Shown here piece by piece: positions 8,891 to 16,429 of a stretch of 64,000 nucleotides of DNA. The notes under the pieces are model-generated. The model was not told the origin of the DNA, did no database searches, and saw nothing but the letters and a program-made list of their open reading frames with translations. The DNA lies in assembly GCF_900114215.1 (NCBI RefSeq), contig NZ_FOSG01000010.1:1-64000 (forward strand), read 5' to 3'. A program made the translations under genes and the position numbers. The stretch is from Streptomyces mangrovi. GTDB lineage: Bacteria; Actinomycetota; Actinomycetes; Streptomycetales; Streptomycetaceae. The first letter of the stretch is position 1, and the number at the start of each line of letters is the position of its first letter.

Positions 8891-9921
8891 GACGGGTTCC
8901 TCTCGGGCTCGGGCACGGGAGTGGGTGCGGGCACGGGCGTGGGTGCGGGGCGCAGGGCGTCGGCGAGGCCCGCGGGCCAGACGGCCGCGGGGGTGAAGCC
9001 GAGCTCGCGGGCGGCCCGTTCGTGGCCGCAGATCCAGGCGGGGCGGGCCAGTTCGCGGACCTTGTCGTGGCAGAGCACCGACGGCCGCCCCCTGATCCGC
9101 GCCGCCGCCTCGGCGCACCGGGCGGCGGCGTACGCCACCGGTAGGGGGAGTGGGACGGCGGCGGGCGGGCGGTGGCCGGTCACCGCCGCCACGGCCGCCG
9201 CGAGGTCCTGCCCGCGGTGCCCGGCGCCGTCGCCGGCGTGGTAGATCCCGCGGGAGCCCTCACCGGGGGCGACGGTCGCGCCGCGGTCGGCCGCGGCGAG
9301 CAGCAGACGGCACAGGTCGTCGACGTGGATCAGCGAGTAGCGGCGCGGTCCGAAGCCGCACAAGGGCAGCACACGGTGGCGCACGGCGGCGAGCAGCGCG
9401 GGCAGGAAGTCGGTGTCGCCGGGGCCGTAGACGATCGGCGGGCGCACGACGGTGCAGGGCAGGGCACCGGCCACGGCGCGCAGCGCCTCCTCGCCGGCGA
9501 GCTTGCTGCGGCCGTACGCCGACACCGGCGCGGGCGGATCGTCCTCGCGGCGCGGCCGGCCGGGCGGGGAGGGCCCGGCGGCGGCCAGGGAGGAGCAGTG
9601 GACCAGCCGGGGCGGGCGCGGCAGCGCGGCCAGGGCCTCGCACAGGCGGCGGGTGCCGACGGCGTTGACGGGGGCGTAGCCGTCCGGGCGGAGGGCCCTG
9701 ACGGCGCCGGCCAGGTGGATCACGCGGTCGGCGCCCCAGGCGGCGGCCCGGTGCAGGCCGCGGCCGTCCGCGAGGTCCCCGTCCAGTCGCTCCACCGGTG
9801 CCGGGAGCCGGGCCCGGGCGGGGTCCCGTACCAGGGCGGCGACGGTGTGGCCCTCGTCCAGCAGCCGGCGCACCAGACGGGTGCCGACGAAGCCGGTGGC
9901 GCCGGTGACCAGGTATCTCAC
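8887..9921 (-). CDS. NAD-dependent epimerase/dehydratase family reductase (extended SDR)
   Basis: This 344-residue Rossmann-fold enzyme has the nucleotide motif TGATGFVG at the N-terminus, a catalytic Tyr-x3-Lys (YGRSK) and the extended-SDR signature PIVYGPGD. In Caulobacter ceramide synthesis an enzyme of this class (CerR) reduces the 3-keto group of the sphingoid intermediate. That is the role I infer from the neighbours; a 3-beta-hydroxysteroid-type or sugar epimerase is the alternative. GTG 9921 overlaps the acyltransferase stop, and the C-terminus is a Pro/Thr-rich tail coded by short GC-rich repeats. Confidence 0.9.
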   Translation of the reverse strand: MRYLVTGATGFVGTRLVRRLLDEGHTVAALVRDPARARLPAPVERLDGDLADGRGLHRAAAWGADRVIHLAGAVRALRPDGYAPVNAVGTRRLCEALAALPRPPRLVHCSSLAAAGPSPPGRPRREDDPPAPVSAYGRSKLAGEEALRAVAGALPCTVVRPPIVYGPGDTDFLPALLAAVRHRVLPLCGFGPRRYSLIHVDDLCRLLLAAADRGATVAPGEGSRGIYHAGDGAGHRGQDLAAAVAAVTGHRPPAAVPLPLPVAYAAARCAEAAARIRGRPSVLCHDKVRELARPAWICGHERAARELGFTPAAVWPAGLADALRPAPTPVPAPTPVPEPERNPS

Positions 9922-11228
9922 CGGCGGGCTCCGGGGACGTGCGGGGCGGCGGGCGCGGGTACGGCCGTGGGCAGGGGCGTGGACGAGGCCGGGGGCGAGA
10001 CCGGGGCGGCGGGGCGCAGTCCGCTGCCGTCCGCGAGGTCGCGCCGGTAGAGGCGGTGCCTGCGGTGGAGGACGCCGCCGAAGGCCCGGGCGTAGCGGTT
10101 GGCGTCGCGGTTGTCCTCCAGCAGCCAGGAGAACTCGCTCTCGGTATAGCCCAGGCGGAAGGCCGACCGCTGGGCCTCGGCGAGCAGCGCGGCGGTCAGT
10201 CCGCGGGCGCGGTGGGCGGCCCGGACGCCGGTGAGGATCACCCGGGCCCGGTCGATGCGCCGCACGGCCCGGGCCGTGCGCAGCCATCCCAGAGGCCGCC
10301 CCAGGGATTGCCCCAGGGGTGTGTCGCGGACGGCGTGCAGCGCCTGGTTGACGTCGGGCAGCCAGAAGGTGAAGGCGACCGGTTCGCCGCGCACCTCGGC
10401 GAACCACACCAGCTCCGGCCGTACCAGCGGACGCAGCCGGTCCATCGCGTGGGAGAACTCGCGGCCGGTCATGGGTACGGAGGCGTAGTTGCCGGACCAG
10501 GCGTCTGTGTAGATGTCGCGGACGACCGCCAGGTCCGCCTCCCGTCGGCAGGGGTCCAGGTGCCGCAGCCGTACGTCCGGCGCGTCCGCCGCCCAGCGGG
10601 CCGCGCGGGCGGCGGCCCCGGGCGGCTCGCCGCCGGGCGGCACGGGGACGCGCCAGGACAGCAGGTCCTTGGCCTTGGCCAGCCCGCAGGCGGCGTACAG
10701 GGCGGGGTAGTAGGCGGGGTTGTACGGCATCATCACGGTGGGCGGGCCGTCGAAGCCCTCGACGAGGACTCCGCACTCGTCGTGGACGGAGAAGCCCAGC
10801 GGGCCGAGCATCGTCTCCAGGCCGCGTTCGCGCAGCCAGCCGGCGGCGGCGTCGAAGAGGGCGGAGGCCGCTTCGGGGTCGTCGGCGCACTCGAAGAGGC
10901 CGAACAGGCCGCCGCGCGCGTCGTGGAGGGCCTGGTAGCGGGAGTCGACGGCGGCGGCGATCCGTCCGACCGTCTTCCGGCCCCGGCGGGCGAGGAACAG
11001 TTGGGCCGTACCGACCTCGAAGAACGGGTTGCGCCGACGGTCGATCAGGGAGCGCTGATCGCTTCTGGCGGGCGGCACCCGGTACGGGTCGCCGCGGTGC
11101 AGGGCGCGGGGGAGGGCGGCGAAGGCGGCGGTGTCCGCGCGCCCGCGCACCGGACGGACGGTCAGGGGCGCGGAGGCGACGGGGGAGGCGCCCGCGGGGC
11201 GTGCGGGGAGCGCGGGGGAGGCGGTCAC
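9918..11228 (-). CDS. GNAT-superfamily N-acyltransferase (ceramide-synthase-like candidate)
   Basis: This 436-residue GNAT-type protein has two halves. The N-terminal half carries a conserved PYNPAYYPALYAACG motif. The C-terminal half has the acyl-CoA-binding region (VRAAHRARGLTAALLAEAQR) and a final SEFSWLLEDNRDANR segment, followed by a Pro/Ala tail. It is longer than simple acetyltransferases. Bacterial ceramide synthase, which N-acylates the sphingoid base, is reported to be of the GNAT class, which fits this position between an oxoamine synthase and a ketoreductase-type SDR. GTG 11228 overlaps the preceding stop (GTGA). Substrate assignment is inference. Confidence 0.85.
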   Translation of the reverse strand: MTASPALPARPAGASPVASAPLTVRPVRGRADTAAFAALPRALHRGDPYRVPPARSDQRSLIDRRRNPFFEVGTAQLFLARRGRKTVGRIAAAVDSRYQALHDARGGLFGLFECADDPEAASALFDAAAGWLRERGLETMLGPLGFSVHDECGVLVEGFDGPPTVMMPYNPAYYPALYAACGLAKAKDLLSWRVPVPPGGEPPGAAARAARWAADAPDVRLRHLDPCRREADLAVVRDIYTDAWSGNYASVPMTGREFSHAMDRLRPLVRPELVWFAEVRGEPVAFTFWLPDVNQALHAVRDTPLGQSLGRPLGWLRTARAVRRIDRARVILTGVRAAHRARGLTAALLAEAQRSAFRLGYTESEFSWLLEDNRDANRYARAFGGVLHRRHRLYRRDLADGSGLRPAAPVSPPASSTPLPTAVPAPAAPHVPGARR

Positions 11229-12475
11229 GCCACCACCGCCTCGGTGCGCCCCGGGCCGCCCGGCGCCGGCAGGAGCCGGCCCAGTCCGCGCCGTACCCGG
11301 GCGAAGGCGTCCAGGACGCGGGTGATGTGGTCGTCGGTGTGGATCGCCTGGGGGGTCACCCGGATCAGCGCCCGGTTGCGGGCCACGGCCGGCGCCACCA
11401 CGGCGTTGGTGAACACCCCGGCGTCCAGCAGCTCCTGCCACACCCGCAGGCACAGCCGCGAGTCGCCCACGTACACCGGCACCACCGGGGTGGTCGAGTC
11501 GCCGGTGTCCCAGCCCAGCGACCGCAGCCCGGCGAGCAGCCGCCGGGCGTGGCCGAACACCCGTCGGCGGCGCTCGGGTTCGGACTCGATGATGTCCAGC
11601 GAGGCCAGGGCGGCGGCCGCCGAGGGCGGTGGCATCGCGGCCGAGAAGAGGACGGAGCGGGCGCTGTGGCGCAGGTGCTCGACGACGGAGGCGGGGCCGA
11701 TCAGCATCCCGCCGACGGAGCCGAAGCACTTCGACAGCGTCCCGGTGACCAGATCCACCTCGCCGGTCAGCCCGAAGTGCTCGGTCACGCCGCGTCCGCC
11801 GGCGCCCAGCAGGCCGATGTCGTGGGCGCCGTCCACCACCAGCCGGGCGCCGTGGCGCCGGGCCAGCTCCACGATGCCCGGCAGCGGGCACAGGTCGCCC
11901 TCCATGGAGAACATGCCGTCGGTGACGATCAGACGACCGCGGCCGCGGCCGGGATCGGAGGCGGACTCGGAGGCGGACTCGGAGGCGGCCAGCAGACGGC
12001 CGAGGTGGCCGAGGTCGCGGTGGCGGTAGCGGTGGTGGGCGGCGCCGCCGAGCCGGACGGCGTCCACCAGCGAGGCGTGGTTGGACATGTCGGCGAAGAC
12101 GGCGTCGCGCTCGTCCAGCAGGGCGGCGAGCGCGAGGTTGGCCTGGAAGCCGGTGGTGGTCACCAGCGCCGCCTCGCCACCGACGAACGCGGCCAGCCGG
12201 CCCTCCAGTTCCTCGTGGAGCGCGAGCGTGCCGTTGAGCACGCGCGAGCCGGAGCAGGAGACGCCGTAGCGGCGCAGTGCGCGGGCGGCGGCCTCGGTCA
12301 CCCGGGGGTCGGCCGACAGCCCCAGATAGTCGTTGCACCCGGCCATGACCACCGTGCGGCCGTCGATTCCGACCTCCGCGCCCCGGGGGGAGAGAGGGCG
12401 GTAGTAGGGCCGGGAGGTGCTCTGCGCCGCCAGGCGGTGGAGAGCCGACCGTTCTTTGCCGAAGACATCCGCCAT
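11225..12475 (-). CDS. Alpha-oxoamine synthase, serine palmitoyltransferase-like
   Basis: This 416-residue PLP enzyme of the AONS/KBL/ALAS/SPT family shows DMSNHASLVD (histidine over PLP), VVDGAHDIG and the PLP lysine in GTLSKCFGSVGG. Family members condense an amino acid with an acyl thioester and lose CO2. The SKxxGSVGG motif is nearer to serine palmitoyltransferase than to KAPA synthase (GKAFG) or KBL. No bio genes are present, which argues against biotin synthesis. The start MADVFGKE has GGGGAA before it. A three-fold 12-base repeat codes for a Ser-Glu-Ser-Ala insertion (near 11958-11993). It is first gene of the four-gene minus operon and gives the locus its probable purpose. Confidence 0.9.
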   Translation of the reverse strand: MADVFGKERSALHRLAAQSTSRPYYRPLSPRGAEVGIDGRTVVMAGCNDYLGLSADPRVTEAAARALRRYGVSCSGSRVLNGTLALHEELEGRLAAFVGGEAALVTTTGFQANLALAALLDERDAVFADMSNHASLVDAVRLGGAAHHRYRHRDLGHLGRLLAASESASESASDPGRGRGRLIVTDGMFSMEGDLCPLPGIVELARRHGARLVVDGAHDIGLLGAGGRGVTEHFGLTGEVDLVTGTLSKCFGSVGGMLIGPASVVEHLRHSARSVLFSAAMPPPSAAAALASLDIIESEPERRRRVFGHARRLLAGLRSLGWDTGDSTTPVVPVYVGDSRLCLRVWQELLDAGVFTNAVVAPAVARNRALIRVTPQAIHTDDHITRVLDAFARVRRGLGRLLPAPGGPGRTEAVVA

Positions 12476-12852
12476 GCTGTTCCCCGAGGAGTTCGCGTCG
12501 AGAGGGTTGCGTCGGTTTTCCGATGGGTGTTCGTGTTCTTGTGCTACCGGAGTCCGGCGTCCGTGATTTCGCGGGAAACGGGTCCGAATTCCCTCCGGTG
12601 GGTCCGTGGACCGGGTTCGGCGCGGCGGCGGGCGGCTTCCGCGGTACTGTCCCGGCCGCGCTCTCACCGGTCCGGTCACCGGTCCGGTCGCTGCGCCGTC
12701 CGGGGCCGGACGGGCGTCGGTCCTTTTCTCGCCGGGCGTTCCGCCAGAATACTGACACAGGATCAGAAGAGGCGCGGACAGGTGACTCGTGTGTTTTCCG
12801 GGTGTGCCGTCGAAGGTTTGCGCGAGTTCTCGATGAGTGAGCGAGAAGGCGT
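12476..12852. other. Divergent intergenic region of the lipid locus
   Basis: These 377 bases separate the oxoamine synthase and WS/DGAT genes, so they must hold both promoters. Visible elements are a GGTCC-GT-GGACC inverted repeat (12601-12612), a perfect tandem duplication of ACCGGTCCGGTC (12666-12689) and an AT-richer stretch (about 12745-12775). I cannot place -10/-35 boxes with confidence. Confidence 0.6.
12666..12689 (+). repeat. Tandem 12-base repeat, possible operator
   Basis: ACCGGTCCGGTC occurs twice head to tail in the middle of the divergent promoter region of the lipid locus. Position suggests a regulator site; no regulator is encoded next to it. Confidence 0.45.
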
Positions 12853-14274
12853 ATGGAGACGAGTACCGCCCTTTCACCGGTGGAGGAAGTCCACTGCGGT
12901 GCGCGGGGAGTTCCCGAAACGGTCGGAATGGCGGCGCTGTTCACCGGTGAACCGCCGGGGGCGGACGCGCTGCGGGCCCGGGTCGCGGAGCGCTGGGGCG
13001 CCCTTCCCCGGCTGCGGCGGGTGCTGCTGCCCCCCGCGCCGCCGGCCCGGCTGCGCGGACACCGCTGGCTGCCGCTCGACCGGTTCGACGTCCGCCGCCA
13101 CGTCACCGCCGTCAACACCGCCGTCGCCACCGCCGACACCGCCGACAGCAGTGGCGGTGGCGACGGCGCCGCGTTCACCGCCCTGCTCGGCCGGCTCGTC
13201 ACCCGCGCCCTGCCCGCCGGGCTGCCGCCCTGGCGGCTGACGCTGGTACGGGGCGCGGACCGGGGGCGGTTCGCCGTCGTACTGACCGCCCACCACGCCC
13301 TGCTGGACGGCCGGTCCCTGGAGATCCTGCTCAGCCGCCTGTTCGACGGCACCCCGGGGCGCGGTGTCCGCAGAGGCACGGGCGTGCGGGCGGTGGGAGC
13401 GCTCGGGGCGGCCGGGCCGGACCGCCCCCGCCCACCCGCGGCGCCCGGCGCAGGGTCCGGCCGGGCCCTGCCGCTGCCCCCGGGCCTCCGCCCGCGGCCG
13501 GACCTGGCCTGGACGGAGGTGGACGCGGACGCGGTACGGGCCGCCCGCCGCGCCCTGCCCGGCCTGGGAGCCACCCTCAACGAGGTGCTGCTGGCCGCCG
13601 CCGCGGGCGCCCTGCGCACCGTCCACGGGGACCCGGACCGCTGGCCCGGCGCGCCGCGCCCGCTGTACGGCTCCTTCCCGGTGGACCTGCGCACGCCGCG
13701 GGAGGACCGGATGCTCGGCACCGCCGTCTCGGCGGTGCGGGTGCCGCTCCCCGTGACCGCCGCCGACCCCGGGGAGCGGCTGGCGGCCTGCCGGGGCGCG
13801 CTGGCCGCCTTCGGCCCCCTCCACGGCGGCGCGGACACCGTCCGCCGCACGGTCGGGGCCGCCGCACTGCTGGGCCCCTGGGCGGTGCGCCTGCTGGCCT
13901 CGCTGAGCTGCTCGCCGGGCTTCTGCCCCGTGACCTGCCTGGCCTTCGGCTGGCCGCGCGGCCCGTGGTCCCTGGACGGACGGCCGCTGGAGCGGATCGT
14001 CCCCCTGCCGCCCGTACTGGCCCCCGGGGCCGTCTGCCTGGCCCTGACCGACTACGCGGGCGCGTACACCCTCACCGCGGTCACCCACACCCTCCCCGGC
14101 GGGGCCCGGCCGCTGGCCGGCGCCCTCACCCGCGAACTGGCCCTCCTCGCCCGTCCGACCGGATCCGCGCCCGGCGCGCCGGGCGGTCCCGCGATGTCCG
14201 GCCCCGCGCGAATGTCCCGCACCGGGCGATTCGCCGGCGCGATCCGTGGAACGCGGAACGGGCCGCCGAGGTGA
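12853..14274 (+). CDS. WS/DGAT-like acyltransferase (condensation-domain fold)
   Basis: This 473-residue protein has the HHxxxDG catalytic motif (HHALLDGRSLE), in a long N-terminal half resembling wax ester synthase/diacylglycerol acyltransferase. A C-terminal half follows with PLYGSFPVDLRTP and late LALTDYAGAYTL segments. These enzymes esterify an alcohol with acyl-CoA or acyl-ACP at the membrane surface. Start ATG 12853 follows GAGAAGG. It diverges from the oxoamine synthase operon and shares its promoter region, suggesting it acylates a hydroxyl of the same product; a storage-lipid role is the alternative. Confidence 0.78.
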   Translation: METSTALSPVEEVHCGARGVPETVGMAALFTGEPPGADALRARVAERWGALPRLRRVLLPPAPPARLRGHRWLPLDRFDVRRHVTAVNTAVATADTADSSGGGDGAAFTALLGRLVTRALPAGLPPWRLTLVRGADRGRFAVVLTAHHALLDGRSLEILLSRLFDGTPGRGVRRGTGVRAVGALGAAGPDRPRPPAAPGAGSGRALPLPPGLRPRPDLAWTEVDADAVRAARRALPGLGATLNEVLLAAAAGALRTVHGDPDRWPGAPRPLYGSFPVDLRTPREDRMLGTAVSAVRVPLPVTAADPGERLAACRGALAAFGPLHGGADTVRRTVGAAALLGPWAVRLLASLSCSPGFCPVTCLAFGWPRGPWSLDGRPLERIVPLPPVLAPGAVCLALTDYAGAYTLTAVTHTLPGGARPLAGALTRELALLARPTGSAPGAPGGPAMSGPARMSRTGRFAGAIRGTRNGPPR

Positions 14275-14303
14275 CGTCCGCCGACCGACGAGGAGGGGTG
14301 GCG

Positions 14304-14696
14304 ATGAGGTACGACGAGTTCCTCGCCCGGGTTCGCGAGCTGGGGGAGTACGAGAACAGGCTGGAGGCCGAGGAGGTGACCACGGCCGTGCTGGAGGTGC
14401 TCGCCTCCCGCATCACCCCGGGGGAGACCGAGGACCTGGCCGCCCAGCTGCCCGGCCCGCTGGGAGACTTCCTGATGGAGAGCAGCCCGGAGAGGCCCGA
14501 GACGTACGGCGTGGAGGAGTTCTGCCGCCGGGTGGGGGAGCGGACCGGGTCGCGGCCCAGGACCGCGGAGTGGGACGCCAGCGCCGTGCTGTCCACCACC
14601 GCCGGGGCGATCTCCGGGGGCGAGCTCAACCAGGTTCTGAGTCAACTGCCCTCCGGCTACGCCGTGCTGTTCGGCAAGCCGGAGCTGAGCGACTGA
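14304..14696 (+). CDS. DUF2267 family protein
   Basis: This 130-residue protein matches DUF2267: an N-terminal MRYDEFLARVRELG helix, a middle LPGPLGDFL turn and a second helical repeat with FCRRVGERTG and SQLPSGYAVLFG. Function is unknown in the family. AGGAGGGGT lies just before ATG 14304. It follows the acyltransferase by 29 bases and may be cotranscribed, but has no evident link to lipid synthesis. Confidence 0.85.
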   Translation: MRYDEFLARVRELGEYENRLEAEEVTTAVLEVLASRITPGETEDLAAQLPGPLGDFLMESSPERPETYGVEEFCRRVGERTGSRPRTAEWDASAVLSTTAGAISGGELNQVLSQLPSGYAVLFGKPELSD

Positions 14697-14790
14697 GCCC
14701 GCCGGGCCGCGGAGCTCGGGTGCCGGGCTGCGGATCCCGGGCTGTGGGCGCCGGGGTTGCCGGATTCGGGAGGTGAGAGGCGGCGGAGTC

Positions 14791-14819
14791 GCGGCGCGAC
14801 GGCGCGCGTCGCGCGCCGC
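14791..14819 (+). terminator. GC hairpin downstream of the DUF2267 gene
   Basis: GCGGCGCGACG can pair with CGTCGCGCGCCGC, with one two-base bulge. It lies 95 bases past the stop and before the next promoter; a terminator is likely but not certain. Confidence 0.4.
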
Positions 14820-14866
14820 GCCACCCCCCGCCGCACACAACAACCGTGTTCGCTCTGCGTGACGAC

Positions 14867-14895
14867 TTGTCACGCTGAGCTATCGAGGCCACCGT
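14867..14895 (+). promoter_or_regulatory. Apparent leaderless promoter, copy 1
   Basis: TTGTCA, 17 bases, CACCGT, then GTG 14902 six bases later. The same box with identical 17-base spacing precedes the paralogous gene at 22985. A -10 so close to the start codon implies a transcript beginning at or next to the GTG. Confidence 0.5.
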
Positions 14896-14901
14896 GGGGG
14901 C

Positions 14902-15549
14902 GTGACGAACGAACCCGCGAGTCCCCCCGTCCGCTCCGACCGCCCCGCCGGGCCCGCGCGGCATCTGCCGTGGCCCGGTGCGCGCCCGGCCGTGCCCGGT
15001 CCGGCACGGGCCGTGCTCCGCCCGGGCCGGTGGGACGGGTGCGTACGCGCCTACCGGGCCGACGTCACCGCCGAGGGGCCGGTGGACGGTGCCCCCGTCG
15101 CCGTACTGCTGGGCAGGTACACCGGCCCCAGCGCCGGTCTCGCGCTGCGGTGGCTGCGCGGACAGGCCCGCCGGATCGCCGACGGGCTCGACCCCGACCC
15201 GGTGACGGCCCGCTGGGCGGGGCGCGGCACGCTCGGCCGCGTGCCGGACCGGCCCGGGCGGAGCGCCGACGTACCCGCCGAGCTGCGGCGGTGGTGCGCG
15301 GACGAGGAGTCGCAGGAGGCCGCGGCCGAACGGCTCGCCGAGGGGCTGTCGTTCCGGCTCACCGCCGCCGACCACACCGGGAGTTACGCGCTGCGGGTGT
15401 GGCCCGTCGGCGTGGTCGTCCCCCGGTCGGGCACGTCACCGCTCACCTATGTGCGGTGGCCCCACCAGCTCCCGCCCTGGTCGCCGGAGCCCCGTCCCGC
15501 CGCGGCCTCCCCGCACCGGGGGACGGGAGTGCGCCTCCGCTCCCGGTGA
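14902..15549 (+). CDS. Uncharacterised protein, paralogue of the 22.99-kb gene
   Basis: This 215-residue protein is not recognised. A central core with WLRGQARRIADGLDPDP, then TARW and PAELRRW, and a later ADHTGSYALRVWPVG is shared with the product of the gene at 22985. The two genes are identical over about 51 bases of this core. Both ends are Pro/Arg-rich and differ. No signal peptide or membrane segment is seen. GTG 14902 is chosen because the sequence before it aligns with that of the paralogue. No function is suggested. Confidence 0.75.
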   Translation: MTNEPASPPVRSDRPAGPARHLPWPGARPAVPGPARAVLRPGRWDGCVRAYRADVTAEGPVDGAPVAVLLGRYTGPSAGLALRWLRGQARRIADGLDPDPVTARWAGRGTLGRVPDRPGRSADVPAELRRWCADEESQEAAAERLAEGLSFRLTAADHTGSYALRVWPVGVVVPRSGTSPLTYVRWPHQLPPWSPEPRPAAASPHRGTGVRLRSR

Positions 15550-15594
15550 CCGGGGCGGGCCCGGCGCCGGCCGTCCGGGGGTGCGGCGGGCCAC

Positions 15595-16050
15595 TCAGAG
15601 TCCGAACTCGTGGAGCGGCAGGTCGAGCAGGTGGCAGACCTCGCGGACCACCACCAGCTCGGCCGCGTCGAAATAGCCGTCGGCCCCGCCGACGGCTATG
15701 CCGATACGGACGACGGCGCGGGCCTCGGAGGGTCTGCGCGCGGCTTTGGCGACCTCGCGCAGGGCCTCGGCCCGGTTGAGGTCGAAGTCGGTGGTGAGCC
15801 GGTCCAGCCAGTTCTCGAAGCGGCCGCGCAGTTCGCCGGCGGGGAAGCTCCGCAGCACCTCGTCGTGCTCGATCAGCTGGGCGACGCGGCGGCGTTCGGC
15901 CGGGTCGATCGTCCCGTCCGCCGCGGCGACCAGCGCGCACATCGCCATGCTCGCGTCACGGAAAGCGCCGCCCGTCAGCGTGTTCCTCTTCGCCGCCAGC
16001 CGGCCCCGCGCCGTCCGGGCGGACTCCGCGAGGCGGTTCCACAGGGGCAT
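15595..16050 (-). CDS. TerB-family (tellurite resistance-like) protein
   Basis: This 151-residue all-helical protein has two TerB-type motifs, AAADGTIDPAERRRV and GGADGYFDAAELVVV, each resembling a metal-binding acidic helix-loop. TerB proteins occur in tellurite and general stress-response gene sets; a lone copy like this has no settled role. ATG 16050 follows GGAG at five bases. A GTG two codons earlier overlaps that ribosome site and is less likely. Its promoter lies in the region shared with the divergent CNNM operon. Confidence 0.87.
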   Translation of the reverse strand: MPLWNRLAESARTARGRLAAKRNTLTGGAFRDASMAMCALVAAADGTIDPAERRRVAQLIEHDEVLRSFPAGELRGRFENWLDRLTTDFDLNRAEALREVAKAARRPSEARAVVRIGIAVGGADGYFDAAELVVVREVCHLLDLPLHEFGL

Positions 16051-16425
16051 GAACACTCCGGGTGTCGGGAAGAGGTCGGGCCGCGCCGACGCGGTCGGAC
16101 GGAAATCGTAGGGGTTCGGTCCCGCCCCGCGTCCTCGCTTCCGATGTTTCTACAGAATCGTAGAATCAGGAAGGCGTCACGCTGCCGCGGGGGTTCCCTG
16201 GAGGTCCCGGGGCGGGGGCGGCGTCGAGGGGGGAGGCGGAGTTCCGGCTCCACGGTGGCACTTTGCCAATCCTTTACACTTCATCGGGAGGCCTCGGCCC
16301 GACCCGAGGTACCCGGACCCGAACCGACACAGAAGGAGCAGCACACCCGCCATGGGCGAACCTCCCAGTACCAGCCGTGCCACCCGCGGCCGCTCCGCGA
16401 CGACCCCGGGGGCGGGGGTGGCACG
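16051..16425. other. Divergent intergenic region between terB and the CNNM operon
   Basis: These 375 bases hold an 18-base inverted repeat (16148-16165), a -10-like TACACT (16275-16280) without a clear -35, an AAGGAG box (16333-16338) and a 25-codon reading frame that overlaps the CNNM start. Confidence 0.55.
16148..16165. promoter_or_regulatory. Inverted repeat operator candidate
   Basis: TTCTAC and GTAGAA flank a six-base spacer (AGAATC) in an AT-rich island. It looks like a dimeric repressor site for the terB or CNNM promoter. Confidence 0.4.
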
Positions 16426-16429
16426 GTGA
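16352..16429 (+). CDS. Possible 25-codon leader peptide coupled to the CNNM gene
   Basis: ATG 16352 begins a reading frame of 25 codons (MGEPPSTSRATRGRS at the N-terminus) whose TGA overlaps the GTG of the CNNM gene as GTGA. An AAGGAG box lies 14 bases upstream, rather far. The overlap suggests translational coupling. Whether it is translated is unproven. Confidence 0.3.
   Translation: MGEPPSTSRATRGRSATTPGAGVAR

Noticed and set aside
11225..12475. Biotin synthesis role for the oxoamine synthase
   Set aside because: No other bio gene is nearby, the lysine motif differs from KAPA synthases, and the neighbours are lipid enzymes.
11229..13850. Upstream extension of the GNAT acyltransferase frame
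   Set aside because: It would translate the whole oxoamine synthase and part of the WS/DGAT gene in wrong frames. GTG 11228 with the GTGA overlap is the sensible start.
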